A stretch of DNA of 64,000 nt from JBEEJZ01 sp046046915 (GTDB taxonomy: Bacteria > Pseudomonadota > Gammaproteobacteria > Burkholderiales > Burkholderiaceae_C): assembly GCA_046046915.1 (NCBI GenBank), contig JBJOIT010000007.1, forward strand, positions 1 through 64,000. Direction: 5' to 3'. The number at the start of each line of letters is the position of its first letter. Within the stretch, counting starts at the first letter, position 1. Positions 1-7,679 of this stretch are shown piece by piece. The notes beneath the pieces are model-generated. The model was not told where the DNA came from. It saw only the letters and a program-made list of their open reading frames with translations, and searched no databases. Both the position numbers and the translations under genes were made by a program.

Positions 1-60
1 GGGACGGCCCGGGTGACGACTTCTGCGTACCCTCGCAGCCTGAGGAACCCGGGCCGTCCC
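1..60. repeat. 60-bp palindromic element in frame within uvrA
   Basis: Bases 1-13 (GGGACGGCCCGGG) are the exact reverse complement of bases 48-60, giving a perfect 13-bp stem. Inside it, CTGCG at 23-27 pairs with CGCAG at 34-38 around a 6-base loop. The segment is read through by uvrA and adds a low-complexity Gly/Ser/Pro stretch where UvrA normally continues its ATPase domain. Because the first base of the window is already inside the repeat, the arms could extend further. It could be a mobile palindromic (REP- or MITE-like) element; copy number cannot be judged here. Confidence 0.6.
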
Positions 61-1471
61 CGGACGAAGCCCTCCCCGACAGCCGGTCAAAAAACAAACG
101 CAAACGATCCAGCGGCATGATCATCATGTCGTGCAAGCTCAAGCCTGGCAGGCCTTCGAGCTGGGCGCGCGTCCAGTTCACGCCCGCGGGCATAAAGCGC
201 TTTGCCTCGGGCAGCACGGCATCCGCATCACTCTTGGAGCCTATGCGCCAGAGCAGGCTTTCAGTCTTGAGGCGTGCGCCACAACAATCGGGACACTCGG
301 TATAGCTGCGGTACTTGGACAAAAGCACGCGGATGTGCATCTTGTAGGACTTGGTCTCCAGGTACTCAAAGAAGCGTTTGACCCCAAACCAGTGCTGGTT
401 CCACTTGCCGTTCCAGTGCGGTGAACCGTTGATCACCCAGTGCTGCTGCTCGGGGGTGAGCTTGTACCAGGGCGTGTCGCGTGGAATGCCGGCATCCTCG
501 GCATGACGCATCAGGTCGTCCTGGGCCTCCTGCCAGGCGGGGGTCTGCATGGGCTTGATGGCCCCTGAGCGCAGGGTGAGTTTGTCGTTGGGAATGACCA
601 AACCATAGTCAACCCCGATCACCCTGCCAAAACCACGGCAGGTGTCGCAAGCACCCACAGCCGAATTGAAAGAGAACATCGAGGCGATGGGCTCGGCATA
701 GCGTGTATCGCTTTCGGGGCAGTGCAGGCCAGTGGAGAACTTCCAGACCTCAGGAGGAGCCTCGCTGTCGGGATCTGTGCGCAATACATGCACGGCCATG
801 CGCCCCATGCCGCGCTTCAGGCACAGCTCAATCGCTTCCATCACGCGCACTTTTTCGGCATTGCTCATGCGCAGCCGGTCGGCCACCACGTCCAGCACCT
901 TGATGTCTCCCACCACACGCTCGGCATGCACCCGGGTAAAGCCGGCGGCTGACAGCCATTGGGCGATGTCCTCAGGGGTGCTACGGGCGGGCAACTCCAC
1001 CGCAAAAGTCAGCACCAGCCGAGGGTCATGCGGCTGGCTGCGATGGAGCAGCTCAGCATAAATGGTCTCGGGGCTGTCGTGGCGCACCGGCAGGGCCGTG
1101 GACTTGTCAAACAAGTGGCCCGTACGAGCGAACAGGAGCTTGAGGTGATCGTTCAGCTCCGTCATGGTGCCCACGGTCGAGCGCGACGAGCGTACCGGAT
1201 TGGTCTGGTCGATGGCGATGGCCGGAGGCACGCCTTCAACCTTGTCCACCGCAGGCTTGTCCATGCGGTCGAGAAACTGCCGCGCGTAGGCGCTGAAGGT
1301 TTCCACATAGCGGCGCTGGCCCTCGGCGTACAGCGTGTCAAACACCAGGCTGGACTTACCCGAGCCGCTAGGCCCGGTTACCACGGTCAGTTCACCGGTG
1401 CGGATGTCCAGATCCAGGTTCTTGAGGTTGTGCTGACGTGCGCCGCGTATGCGGATGAGCCCGTTGGACAT
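1..1471 (-). CDS. uvrA: UvrA, excinuclease ABC subunit A, N-terminal part (cut by the window edge)
   Basis: This gene encodes the damage-recognition ATPase of nucleotide excision repair. The start is the ATG read leftward from 1471 (MSNGLIRIRGARQHNLKNL). The first 490 residues are present and the frame is open at base 2. Walker A (GPSGSGKS) lies at residues 33-40, followed by the family block FDTLYAEGQRRYVE and zinc-finger-type CDTC and CPDC pairs. The sequence MDKPAVDKVEGVPPAIAIDQ and the wording TNPVRSSRSTVGTMTE resemble the long tandem UvrA (about 1,900 residues) of betaproteobacteria more than E. coli UvrA; that is recalled family knowledge, and the rest of the gene would be needed to confirm it. 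From about residue 463 the sequence turns into a Gly/Ser/Pro-rich run that coincides with a 60-bp palindrome. No LexA-like box was recognised in the short upstream region. Confidence 0.93.
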   Translation of the reverse strand, partial: MSNGLIRIRGARQHNLKNLDLDIRTGELTVVTGPSGSGKSSLVFDTLYAEGQRRYVETFSAYARQFLDRMDKPAVDKVEGVPPAIAIDQTNPVRSSRSTVGTMTELNDHLKLLFARTGHLFDKSTALPVRHDSPETIYAELLHRSQPHDPRLVLTFAVELPARSTPEDIAQWLSAAGFTRVHAERVVGDIKVLDVVADRLRMSNAEKVRVMEAIELCLKRGMGRMAVHVLRTDPDSEAPPEVWKFSTGLHCPESDTRYAEPIASMFSFNSAVGACDTCRGFGRVIGVDYGLVIPNDKLTLRSGAIKPMQTPAWQEAQDDLMRHAEDAGIPRDTPWYKLTPEQQHWVINGSPHWNGKWNQHWFGVKRFFEYLETKSYKMHIRVLLSKYRSYTECPDCCGARLKTESLLWRIGSKSDADAVLPEAKRFMPAGVNWTRAQLEGLPGLSLHDMMIMPLDRLRLFFDRLSGRASSGDGPGSSGCEGTQKSSPGPS

Positions 1472-1561
1472 AGGGTGTGCTCGCTGAAAAGGGAGGCACA
1501 TTCTAGAGTTGCCAGGCCCTTTCTTGGAGGTGAGAGGGTATAGGCGTTACTCAGGATTCAG

Positions 1562-1897
1562 TTGCTACGAAATGGCTCACGTCCGCGCGTCTCAGGCAGT
1601 CCCAGCAGGCCAACGATCAGGGTGAAATTGGTTGAGCACATACGCGACAACCTGCCCGGTCAATTGCTGCTGTTGGACCTCAAAAACCTGATCTACGTTG
1701 ATTCATCCGGCGTTAACGCCCTTGCCGACCTGGTCCGAACCTGCCAAAAGGCCTACGTCAGCCTGCTGGTGACAGGTTTGTCACACCAACCCCTCGATAT
1801 TGCGCGGCGCAGTGGCCTGATCAACCAAATAGGCGACGACCATTTCTACCCGGATTTGCCTGCGGGGCTGGTCGCTGCCGACAGCCTCCTGAGCTGA
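1562..1897 (+). pseudogene. STAS-domain relic, probably the C-terminus of a SulP-type anion transporter
   Basis: The open frame gives about 90 residues that look like a STAS domain: LLLLDLKNLIYVDSSGVNALADL is followed by LLVTGLSHQPLDIARRSGL and a C-terminal DLPAGLVAA. The Asp-Ser-Ser-Gly-x-Asn-Ala-Leu motif is the usual phospho-site loop of STAS domains in SulP transporters. No membrane domain precedes it: upstream lies only about 90 bases and then the divergent uvrA start, and the frame has only a poor TTG start. It is therefore best read as the surviving tail of a deleted transporter gene, although a free-standing anti-sigma-antagonist-like STAS protein cannot be excluded. The gene after it is also decayed, which supports a degenerating locus. 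Confidence 0.55.
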
Positions 1898-1980
1898 CAC
1901 CCTGAACCACGCGGGTCCAATGACCCACTTCTGCCTGACTCATCAGGCCCAAATCGCAAACGCACTCAACTCTGGAAAAA

Positions 1981-3705
1981 CAGCTGGCCACGCACCATAT
2001 CTGGGCCAGCGTGACTGCCGAAGAACGTGCTGATCTACAGTCCAAGATGACTTTGGAGCGCCCCACGCCTGGGTCGGTTCTGCTTGCGCAAGGTCAGCTA
2101 CACGCCCGGGTCGGCCTGCTGCTGGGGGGTGAACTCACCCTGGAAGTCCCTGACCTGGGCTACACCACGCACCTGCGTGTGGGCGACCATTTTGGCTGGG
2201 GCGCCACACCGCAAAGCCAGCTCACCACCTGGCGGGCACTGGCCGGGAACAACTGCCACGTTGCGTGGCTCGAAGCCAACGCACTCAAGATCTTGTGCCA
2301 GTCCCATGGCGCCCTGGCCTATCACTTTCCATCCCTGCCTGGCACCGCCCATGCGGCGGGGACACAGCCGCGCTGATGCGAGAACGCCGCGTCTCGTCAG
2401 TGCTGGTGGTTGAGCAGTCCCATCTGTTTGGGCTGGTGACAGACCGTGATTTGCGTAACCGGGTAGTCTCACAGGGCCTGGACATCGGCCGGCCGGTATC
2501 GGACATCACAACGCTGGCGCCCATGACGGTGAATGCCGATAGCCCGGCCTTTGAAGCACTGCTGCTGATGGCCCGGCACAACATTCACCACGTTCCCGTG
2601 ATGGATGGGCAACGGATCCTTGGGCATGATCACCACGCCCGACCTCACCGAGCAGCACAGCACATCGGCCGTGTATCTCGGAGGTGACATTTACAAGCAG
2701 ACCACCCTGGAAGGACTGAAAACCCTCAGTGCCCGGGTTCGCCTGCTGCAGCAACATCTGGCCGCTGCCGATGCAAGCGCCTACAGCACCGGCCACATCA
2801 TCACCGCCATCACTGACGCCATCACCACGCGTTTGATCACCCTGACCGAGGCAGACCTCGGACCTGCACCGGTGGACTATGTGTTGGTAGCGGCTGGTAG
2901 CCAGGCGCGCAACGAGCAAACCGCCAAGTCAGACTAGGACAACTGCCTGATCCTGGACGATGCCTACGATGCTGAACTTCACGGCGCCTATTTTCAGGCG
3001 TTCTCCAAGCGGGTCTGTGATGGCCTTGCCGCCTGCGGCTACACCCACTGCCCCCGAGAGATGATGGCGATGACTGACACATGGCGACAACCCCATCGCG
3101 TCTGGGTGGACTACTTTCACAACTGGGTAGACAGCCCCAAGCCCAAAGCACTGATGTTGACCTGTGTGTTTTTCGACTTGCGCGCGACACACGGTAAGGC
3201 GACCCTGCTGGAAAGTCTGCGACAGCACATCGTGTAAAAGACCCGGGGCAACAGCCTGTTTCTGGCCCACATGGTGAGCAACGCGCTCAAGCACACGCCC
3301 CCCCTGGGCATGTTTGGACAAATCACCCCGCGCAAAGGCACCGACCACCCCAACACGATCGATCTGAAACACAGCGGCATAGTTCCGATCGTGAATCTGG
3401 CACGGGTCTATGCCTTGGCGGGCGGTATTCACACCGCCAACACACACGACCGACTGGTGGCTTGCGCACACACCCATGAAATCAGTGAACAAAGTTCACG
3501 CGATCTGCAGGATGCCCTGGAGTTTCTGGGCAAACTGCGCATCGCCCACCAGGCACGGCAGACGACGGATGACTTGGCCCCAGACAACTACCTGTCGCTC
3601 AACGAACTCTCCAACTTTGAACGCAGCCACCTAAAAGATGCATTCAATGTGGTGCAGACGCTGCAGGGAGTCTTGTCGCAGCGCTATGCAGGGGCGCGGT
3701 TTTAA
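1981..3705 (+). pseudogene. Broken signal-transduction gene: cNMP-binding, CBS pair, DUF294 nucleotidyltransferase
   Basis: Intact relatives are cytoplasmic proteins with a cyclic-nucleotide-binding-like domain, two CBS domains and a GlnD-like DUF294 nucleotidyltransferase domain. All parts are visible but in pieces. 1981-2340 carries the cNMP-like fold (PGSVLLAQGQ, LLLGGELTLEV, VGDHFGWG). The frame then changes across an apparent deletion before the CBS part (LMRERRVSSVLVVEQ, GLVTDRDLRNRVV, ARHNIHHVPVMDG). A one-base shift near 2618 returns to the first frame (LGMITTPDLTEQHSTSAVYLGGDIYKQ). The DUF294 motif GSQARNEQTAKSD is followed by a TAG at 2935-2937 where relatives have CAG (Gln), and a second stop (TAA) lies at 3235-3237. 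The remaining sequence aligns in one frame to 3705. Four separate lesions make it a clear pseudogene. Confidence 0.88.
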
Positions 3706-3718
3706 AGAACCCGCCCCT
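3690..3718. terminator. Hairpin between convergent genes, probable bidirectional terminator
   Basis: AGGGGCG (3690-3696) pairs with CGCCCCT (3712-3718), and inside it GGTT (3698-3701) pairs with AACC (3708-3711), with one unpaired C and a 6-base loop TTAAAG. It overlaps the last codons of the pseudogene and lies just beyond the stop of the antiporter gene on the other strand. There is no long T-tract, so termination is inferred from stem strength and position only. Confidence 0.5.
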
Positions 3719-3730
3719 CACCTGCACAGA

Positions 3731-4984
3731 TCAAAGCACCCTGAATGCCAGCATGGCAATGATGGTGGGGAGGGTGGCCGCCACCAGCAGGCCCACTGGG
3801 TGGATGGCTTCATCCTCAAAGTTGCCCCGCAGAATAGCAAACCCGGCCGGGTTGGGTGCGTTGGCGATCACCGTCAAGCCTCCGCCGGTCACAGCGCCGG
3901 CCACCAGGGCGTACTTGAACTCGTCACTGAGGCCCTGAACCAGCGACCCCAGATAGGTCAAGGCCGCGTTGTCTGTGACCGCCGTCAGTGCGGTGGCACC
4001 AAAATACACTGTGGTCGCATCCATGCCACGCAGTAAGGGTTCCAGCCACCATTGCTGCTGCCCCCCCAGAACAACCAAGCCTGCCAGGAAGAAGGCGACC
4101 AGCAAGCCTTCTCGGAGCAACAGGCGCTCATCCTGGAACTTCGGGTAGGCCGTTGCAAAACCAATAAAAAACAGAAACAAACCCAAGAAAGCAGCGGCAT
4201 GGTGCGCAAACGCGACGACACCCGCCAGGAACAGCAGGTGAACCAGGATGACCCAGACAGGCATCACGGTTTCGCTGCCTTGCCTGCCTTTGGGCAACCT
4301 GAGAAGTTCACGCTTGAATACCAGGGTCACGATCAACGCGTTGGTAAATACCGCGACAGCAGATTTCCAGCCGAAATGCGCCAGCATGTACCAGCTGTCC
4401 CAGTTCCACTTGGCAGCGACCATTAGCACCGGAGGTGCCGCAAAGGAGGTCAAGGTGCCGCCAATCGAAATATTGACGAACAAGACCCCCAAAGTGGCGT
4501 ACTTGAGCTTGCTGGAGACACCGACACCGAAAATACGACCTCGCAACATGATCGCAGCCAGGGTCATGGCGGCAGGCTCTGTGATGAATGAACCCAGCAG
4601 GGGCAGAAATGACAGGGCCACAAAATAGAACCCCATGCCACCACTCAAGGGGATGAAGCTGGCGATGAGGTTCACCAAGGCCTTGGCAACATGCAAAACA
4701 GCCCGGCTACCGGCCACCACCACAATGGCAAACACGAACATGGGTTCCGTGAAATTACGGCTGTCCAGGTAAGCTGCAGCCGACGCAGTGCCTTCGATGC
4801 CCATCATGGCAAACATCAGGATCATGGCCCAGAATCCAAACACGACCTCAACCTCACCCAACATGTGCCACAGACCAGCATGATCTGGTCTGTGATGGGC
4901 CAACCACTCAAAGAACTTGGTCGAAAAAGTGTGTATCAACGCGATGGCAAACAAAGATGCGCCAACGATTTGTATGGTTGTCAT
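3731..4984 (-). CDS. Putative Na+/H+ antiporter (Na_H_antiport_3 type), copy 1
   Basis: 417-residue polytopic inner-membrane protein with about eleven hydrophobic segments. Conserved-looking polar stretches inside the membrane part are ITEPAAMTLAA, GVLFVNISIGGTLTSFAAPPVLMVA, ALTAVTDNAALTYLGSL and GGLTVIANAPNPAG; the Asn/Asp residues in the last two are likely ion-binding. The match to the putative Na+/H+ antiporter family is by motif recognition, and the transported ion is inferred. A close paralogue of almost the same length lies at 39253-40512 on the other strand. The start ATG at 4984 has a modest Shine-Dalgarno (AGGAGAAAG region). The gene converges on the pseudogene and is preceded by a terminator-bounded intergenic region, so it is probably transcribed alone. 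Confidence 0.75.
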   Translation of the reverse strand: MTTIQIVGASLFAIALIHTFSTKFFEWLAHHRPDHAGLWHMLGEVEVVFGFWAMILMFAMMGIEGTASAAAYLDSRNFTEPMFVFAIVVVAGSRAVLHVAKALVNLIASFIPLSGGMGFYFVALSFLPLLGSFITEPAAMTLAAIMLRGRIFGVGVSSKLKYATLGVLFVNISIGGTLTSFAAPPVLMVAAKWNWDSWYMLAHFGWKSAVAVFTNALIVTLVFKRELLRLPKGRQGSETVMPVWVILVHLLFLAGVVAFAHHAAAFLGLFLFFIGFATAYPKFQDERLLLREGLLVAFFLAGLVVLGGQQQWWLEPLLRGMDATTVYFGATALTAVTDNAALTYLGSLVQGLSDEFKYALVAGAVTGGGLTVIANAPNPAGFAILRGNFEDEAIHPVGLLVAATLPTIIAMLAFRVL

Positions 4985-5038
4985 AGGCGAACTTTCTCCT
5001 GTTTGACTGGGGACGGTTTGGCCCGGGTAATGATCAGT

Positions 5039-5056
5039 ACTTCACACGTGCGAAGT
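5039..5056. promoter_or_regulatory. Imperfect palindrome in the region upstream of the antiporter gene
   Basis: ACTTCACACGTGCGAAGT matches its reverse complement at 16 of 18 positions and is centred on CACGTG. It lies 55-72 bases before the antiporter start, in a 322-base gap that otherwise shows only the terminator at its right end. It could be an operator for the antiporter; there is no second copy in the window to support this. Confidence 0.3.
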
Positions 5057-5247
5057 AGCTTGATGGTTCGGAGACGCTGAACTTACCCCATAAACCGTGC
5101 CGCCCCGATAACGTCATATTAGATCGCACAGCGAGAACCTCCAGACACTCCTGATTGGGATACACCCATGCCGAGGGCAGAAGTGTAGTCAGCTCGCAAG
5201 AGGGCATCACCATCGCGGGATGGGCGCATCTGGCTGGCGTGGCCCAC

Positions 5248-5284
5248 AAAAATAAAAGGCCGTCTGCGGTTATCGCAGACGGCC
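5248..5284 (-). terminator. Rho-independent terminator of the small membrane-protein gene
   Basis: On the minus strand an 11-bp perfect stem (GGCCGTCTGCG, 5284-5274 pairing with 5268-5258) with a 5-base loop is followed immediately by TTTTATTTTTG. It sits 23 bases after the stop codon of the 5307-5519 gene, in the right orientation for it. Confidence 0.93.
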
Positions 5285-5306
5285 CCAAGGACCAAGTCAG
5301 AAAGAC

Positions 5307-5519
5307 TTACTTGGCGGGTGCTGGCTGAGCAGCTGCTGCGGGAGCAGCGGCTGGTGCTGCTGGCGCAGCGTCAGCAGGCTTCTTTTCTTCCGTGTGCACG
5401 GCATCAGCGCCGTGCTTTTCACCGCTCATGTCCAGGTTGTCGCCGCCCTTCATGATCACAAACAGCGCCAGGGCTGCAAAAACCACAAAACCAATAAAGA
5501 TCTTCACCATGTTCAACAC
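5307..5519 (-). CDS. Small single-pass membrane protein with Ala/Pro-rich tail
   Basis: 70-residue product of unknown function. Residues about 4-22 form one transmembrane segment (MVKIFIGFVVFAALALFVIM). A short polar stretch (GGDNLDMSGEKHGADAVHTEEKK) follows, then a run of Ala/Pro repeats ending in PAPAK, which is typical of a flexible tether outside the membrane or in the cytoplasm. The start ATG at 5519 has a good ribosome-binding site (AAGGAGTG). It is a separate short transcription unit: one terminator precedes it at the end of the MHS transporter gene and another follows it. Its position next to a transporter suggests an accessory role, but nothing in the sequence shows this. Confidence 0.75.
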   Translation of the reverse strand: MLNMVKIFIGFVVFAALALFVIMKGGDNLDMSGEKHGADAVHTEEKKPADAAPAAPAAAPAAAAQPAPAK

Positions 5520-5546
5520 TCCTTAAATAAAACCGAGATTCACTTG

Positions 5547-5575
5547 AAAAAAGGCCCTGCGATGGTGGCAGGGCC
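5547..5575 (-). terminator. Rho-independent terminator of the MHS transporter gene
   Basis: On the minus strand GGCCCTGC (5575-5568) pairs with GCAGGGCC (5560-5553) around a 7-base loop and runs into six T residues (5552-5547). It lies 43 bases downstream of the stop codon of the 5618-7381 gene. Confidence 0.92.
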
Positions 5576-5617
5576 CTTCATCAAATGCCGCACTTCAGTA
5601 TCGTGCGGCGACCAACA

Positions 5618-7381
5618 TCAGTCGTTGGCGAAGATGTCCACGTCTTTGGTTTCCTTGACGAACAAGCCACCAATCACGACGGTAGCACCGGCGATGATGA
5701 TGGGGTACCACAAGCCGTTGTACATGTTACCGGTCTGCGCCACGATGGCGAAGGCGGTGGTGGGCAGCAAGCCGCCGAACCAGCCGTTACCGATGTGGTA
5801 AGGCAGAGACATGGAGGTGTAACGGATGCGGGTTGGGAACATTTCCACCAGCATGGCAGCAATAGGACCGTACACCATGGTCACCAAGATCACCAGGTAG
5901 GTGAGGATGATGATGACGGTGACCTTGTCGAACTTGGCCATGTCAGCCTTGGCTGGGTAGCCAGCAGCCTTCAGGGCAGCGCCCAGGTTGGCACCCAACA
6001 GGGTACCGCTGGCGGTCTTCTCGTTGCTCAGGTCTTTGACAGACTTGGTGGCAGCTTCGATAGCCTTGGCATCCTTGGGTTCAGCAGCATTCAGAGCAGC
6101 CAGCTTTTCCTCGGCCTTGGCCTTGGCAGCAGCGATGTCTTCAGCGGAGTACTTCACGTTCACCACGGTCTCGCCAACCTTGATGGTGGCGGGGGTACCA
6201 GCAGCAGCCACTTCGTTGGAATAGCTCACCGAAGCGCCAGCCAGACGTTGCTTGGCAATGTCGCAAGAAGAAGTGAACTTCTTGGTACCGGTGGGGTTGA
6301 ACTGGAACGAGCACTCTGCGGGATCAGCAGTCACAACCACCTTGGAAGATGCTTGAGCAGCAGCCAGGTCAGGGTTGGCAGCCTTGGTCAGGGCTTCGAA
6401 CACGGGGAAGTAGGTCAAAGCAGCCAGCAAGCAACCTGCCAAGATGATGGGCTTGCGGCCAATCTTGTCAGACAGCGAACCAAACACGATGAAGAACGGC
6501 GTACCGATGATCAGAGACACAGCCACCATGATGTTGGCGGTAGCACCGTCAACCTTCAGGGCTTGCGTCAGGAAGAACAAGGCATAGAACTGGCCAGAGT
6601 ACCAGACCACAGCTTGACCGGCGGTCAGACCGACCAGTGCCAAGATCACGATCTTCAGGTTTTTCCATTGACCGAAAGATTCGGACAGAGGTGCCTTGGA
6701 GGTCTTGCCTTCAGCCTTCATTTTCACGAAAGCGGGCGACTCGTTCATGCTCAAGCGGATGTAGACCGAAATGATCAGCATGATCACCGAGACGATGAAC
6801 GGAACGCGCCAGCCCCAGTCAGCAAAGGCTTCTTCACCGATGATGGTACGGGTACCCAGAATCACCATCAGGGACAGGAACAGACCCAGCGTAGCAGTGG
6901 TCTGGATCCAGGCGGTGTAGGCGCCACGACGACCAGCAGGTGCGTGCTCAGCCACATAAGTAGCAGCACCACCGTACTCGCCACCCAGGGCCAAACCTTG
7001 CAGCAAGCGCAGGCAGATCAGGATGACGGGAGCGGCCACGCCAATGCTGGCGTAGTTAGGCAGGATACCCACGATGAAGGTGGAAGCACCCATGATCAGG
7101 ATGGTCACCAGGAAGGTGTACTTGCGACCAATCATGTCGCCCAGTCGACCGAACACCAGAGCGCCGAAAGGACGCACGATGAAACCGGCAGCAAACGCCA
7201 GCAGAGCAAAAATGAAGGCAGATCCCTCATCCAGACCGCTGAAGAATTGCTTGGCAATGATGGCTGCCAAAGAACCGTACAGGTAGAAGTCGTACCACTC
7301 GAACACAGTGCCCAGCGAAGAAGCGAAGATAACCTTCTTCTCTTCTGCGCTCATAGGCCGAATCGCGTCAGCTGATGCCAT
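5618..7381 (-). CDS. MHS-family MFS metabolite:H+ symporter with a large extra loop
   Basis: 587 residues, against about 430-450 for ordinary members of the metabolite:H+ symporter family. The N-terminal half is typical: ASSLGTVFEWYDFYLYG, then RPFGALVFGRLGDMIGRK between TM2 and TM3, and LQGLALGGEYGGAATYVAEH. A second GSLSDKIGRKP lies between TM8 and TM9. Between TM9/10 and TM11 (about residues 330-485) an insertion of about 150 residues carries two Cys (AECSF, SSCDIAK) and an Ala/Lys/Glu-rich, coiled-coil-like stretch (AAKAKAEEKLAALNAA). By the usual topology this would be periplasmic. The family carries organic acids or compatible solutes; the substrate is not predictable here. Codon use is strongly biased, suggesting high expression. 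The gene is monocistronic, ended by its own terminator, and a 13-bp inverted repeat flanks its likely promoter. Confidence 0.85.
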   Translation of the reverse strand: MASADAIRPMSAEEKKVIFASSLGTVFEWYDFYLYGSLAAIIAKQFFSGLDEGSAFIFALLAFAAGFIVRPFGALVFGRLGDMIGRKYTFLVTILIMGASTFIVGILPNYASIGVAAPVILICLRLLQGLALGGEYGGAATYVAEHAPAGRRGAYTAWIQTTATLGLFLSLMVILGTRTIIGEEAFADWGWRVPFIVSVIMLIISVYIRLSMNESPAFVKMKAEGKTSKAPLSESFGQWKNLKIVILALVGLTAGQAVVWYSGQFYALFFLTQALKVDGATANIMVAVSLIIGTPFFIVFGSLSDKIGRKPIILAGCLLAALTYFPVFEALTKAANPDLAAAQASSKVVVTADPAECSFQFNPTGTKKFTSSCDIAKQRLAGASVSYSNEVAAAGTPATIKVGETVVNVKYSAEDIAAAKAKAEEKLAALNAAEPKDAKAIEAATKSVKDLSNEKTASGTLLGANLGAALKAAGYPAKADMAKFDKVTVIIILTYLVILVTMVYGPIAAMLVEMFPTRIRYTSMSLPYHIGNGWFGGLLPTTAFAIVAQTGNMYNGLWYPIIIAGATVVIGGLFVKETKDVDIFAND

Positions 7382-7515
7382 AAATAGTCTCCAACGTTAA
7401 AAAGTGGGCGCCGCAATCCGGCACTTGGGTGCGGACTATGTCGGGGGGTTCTGACGGCTTTCTGACAGGGCTTGCCGTGAAATTCGTCGAGATTCGACGC
7501 CGAACTTACAAACTA

Positions 7516-7613
7516 AGTAATTACCCTAGGTCTATTTTTCTTAATGCGGAATATTTGCTGATTCAAGCCCGTTTACCCACATTTACTCATGCCCACGCAT
7601 TAGGGTAATTACT
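7516..7613. promoter_or_regulatory. 13-bp inverted repeat flanking the probable promoter region of the MHS transporter gene
   Basis: AGTAATTACCCTA (7516-7528) is repeated as its exact reverse complement at 7601-7613, 72 bases apart. The A/T-rich stretch between and beside the arms lies 135-232 bases upstream of the MHS gene start in an otherwise gene-free 298-base region. Two exact, oppositely oriented copies suggest binding sites for one regulator. A smaller hairpin (CGTCGA-GAT-TCGACG, 7485-7499) lies closer to the gene. No regulator can be named from the sequence. Confidence 0.55.
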
Positions 7614-7679
7614 GAGAACACCCTACACACAACAGGTGAATTGTTGGGGTCAGGATGGTCACCCTGGCATAAAAATGCC

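Noticed and set aside
1472..1561. LexA-type SOS box upstream of uvrA
   Set aside because: No CTGT-N8-ACAG-like pair was found in the upstream region visible here.
5034..5288. 84-residue open frame on the minus strand before the antiporter gene
   Set aside because: It would begin inside the strong terminator hairpin at 5258-5284, has no Shine-Dalgarno and no recognisable sequence features.
5585..7375. 596-residue open frame antisense to the MHS transporter gene
   Set aside because: His/Gln/Gly-rich shadow translation caused by the strong codon bias of the real gene; no start signal and no protein family character.
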